Assembly (NCBI GenBank): GCA_964530555.1
Contig: CAZHBD010000053.1
Span: 1 to 5,015 of the forward strand
DNA from: CAZHBD01 sp964530555
GTDB lineage: Bacteria; Patescibacteriota; Saccharimonadia; Saccharimonadales; AWTP1-31
Direction: 5' to 3'
Length of the DNA: 5,015 nucleotides
A program made the translations under genes and the position numbers. Below are positions 4,961 through 5,015 of the stretch, piece by piece (position 1 is the first letter of the stretch; the number at the start of each line of letters is the position of its first letter). The notes below the pieces were generated by a model. That model ran no database searches. It was not told where the DNA came from and saw only the letters and a list, made by a program, of their open reading frames with translations.

Positions 4961-5015
4961 GGCCCCGTCGTCTAGTGGTCCAGGATATCTGGTTCTCATC
5001 CAGAAGATCGCGGGT
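4961..5015 (+). tRNA. tRNA-Glu (CTC anticodon), 3' end outside the window
   Basis: The acceptor 5' strand GGCCCCG (4961-4967) is followed by TC, the D arm beginning GTCTAGTGGTCCAGGA as in bacterial tRNA-Glu, an anticodon stem TCTGG/CCAGA (4988-4992, 5000-5004) with loop TTCTCAT, a five-base variable region, and the first T-arm strand GCGGG plus T54. Anticodon CTC (4995-4997) reads GAG. The T loop, 3' acceptor strand and CCA lie beyond base 5015, so whether CCA is encoded cannot be seen. Confidence 0.93.

Noticed and set aside
4893..4962. Nested inverted repeats just before the tRNA (ACCTTG/CAAGGT, TCGGC-TTT-GCCGA, CCTTGGC/GCCAAGG) as a possible small RNA or riboswitch
   Set aside because: Stems are short, mutually exclusive in part, and one arm runs into the tRNA acceptor. 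They match no RNA family I know and could be part of the tRNA leader.

Overview
The window looks like bacterial chromosome of roughly 50% GC with tightly packed genes. All five large genes read well in the standard code. The phylum cannot be fixed from the sequence alone. Compact housekeeping genes, apparently leaderless promoters and a receiver protein with a long Pro/Ala/Thr-rich tail would fit Saccharibacteria/Patescibacteria, but this is a tentative impression and not a demonstrated placement. I see no transposase, integrase, CRISPR array or defence gene.

Layout. Bases 1-476 (minus) hold the N-terminal 158 codons of a Der/EngA-type ribosome-assembly GTPase cut by the window edge. A 65-bp divergent promoter region (477-541) separates it from an endonuclease/exonuclease/phosphatase (EEP) family hydrolase at 542-1333 (plus). 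That gene runs tail-to-tail into, and overlaps by 40 bp, an RsuA/RluB-type rRNA pseudouridine synthase (1294-1971, minus). Upstream of it on the minus strand come a receiver-domain response regulator with a ~300-residue low-complexity tail (2013-3269) and a membrane-anchored PAS histidine kinase (3314-4636). Bases 4637-4960 have no confident gene but carry an exact 13-bp direct repeat, two dyad-symmetric sequences and a short open frame. The 5' 55 bases of tRNA-Glu(CTC) begin at 4961 and leave the window.

Function. The kinase and regulator (44 bp apart) form an apparent two-component pair. The kinase has one N-terminal membrane helix and almost no outside domain, so sensing probably runs through its cytoplasmic PAS domain. 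The regulator has a complete phospho-acceptor site but no recognisable DNA-binding or enzymatic output domain. The pseudouridine synthase lies 41 bp downstream and may share their transcript.

Most interesting points: (1) the receiver protein with a disordered tail containing a few less-repetitive islands; (2) the 13-bp repeat upstream of the kinase, which is very unlikely by chance; (3) two back-to-back genes whose predicted transcription starts fall on or next to their start codons; (4) an extended -10 promoter built over the kinase stop codon; (5) a perfect 10-bp hairpin inside the pseudouridine synthase gene that could end the convergent transcript. No clearly new multi-gene system is evident.
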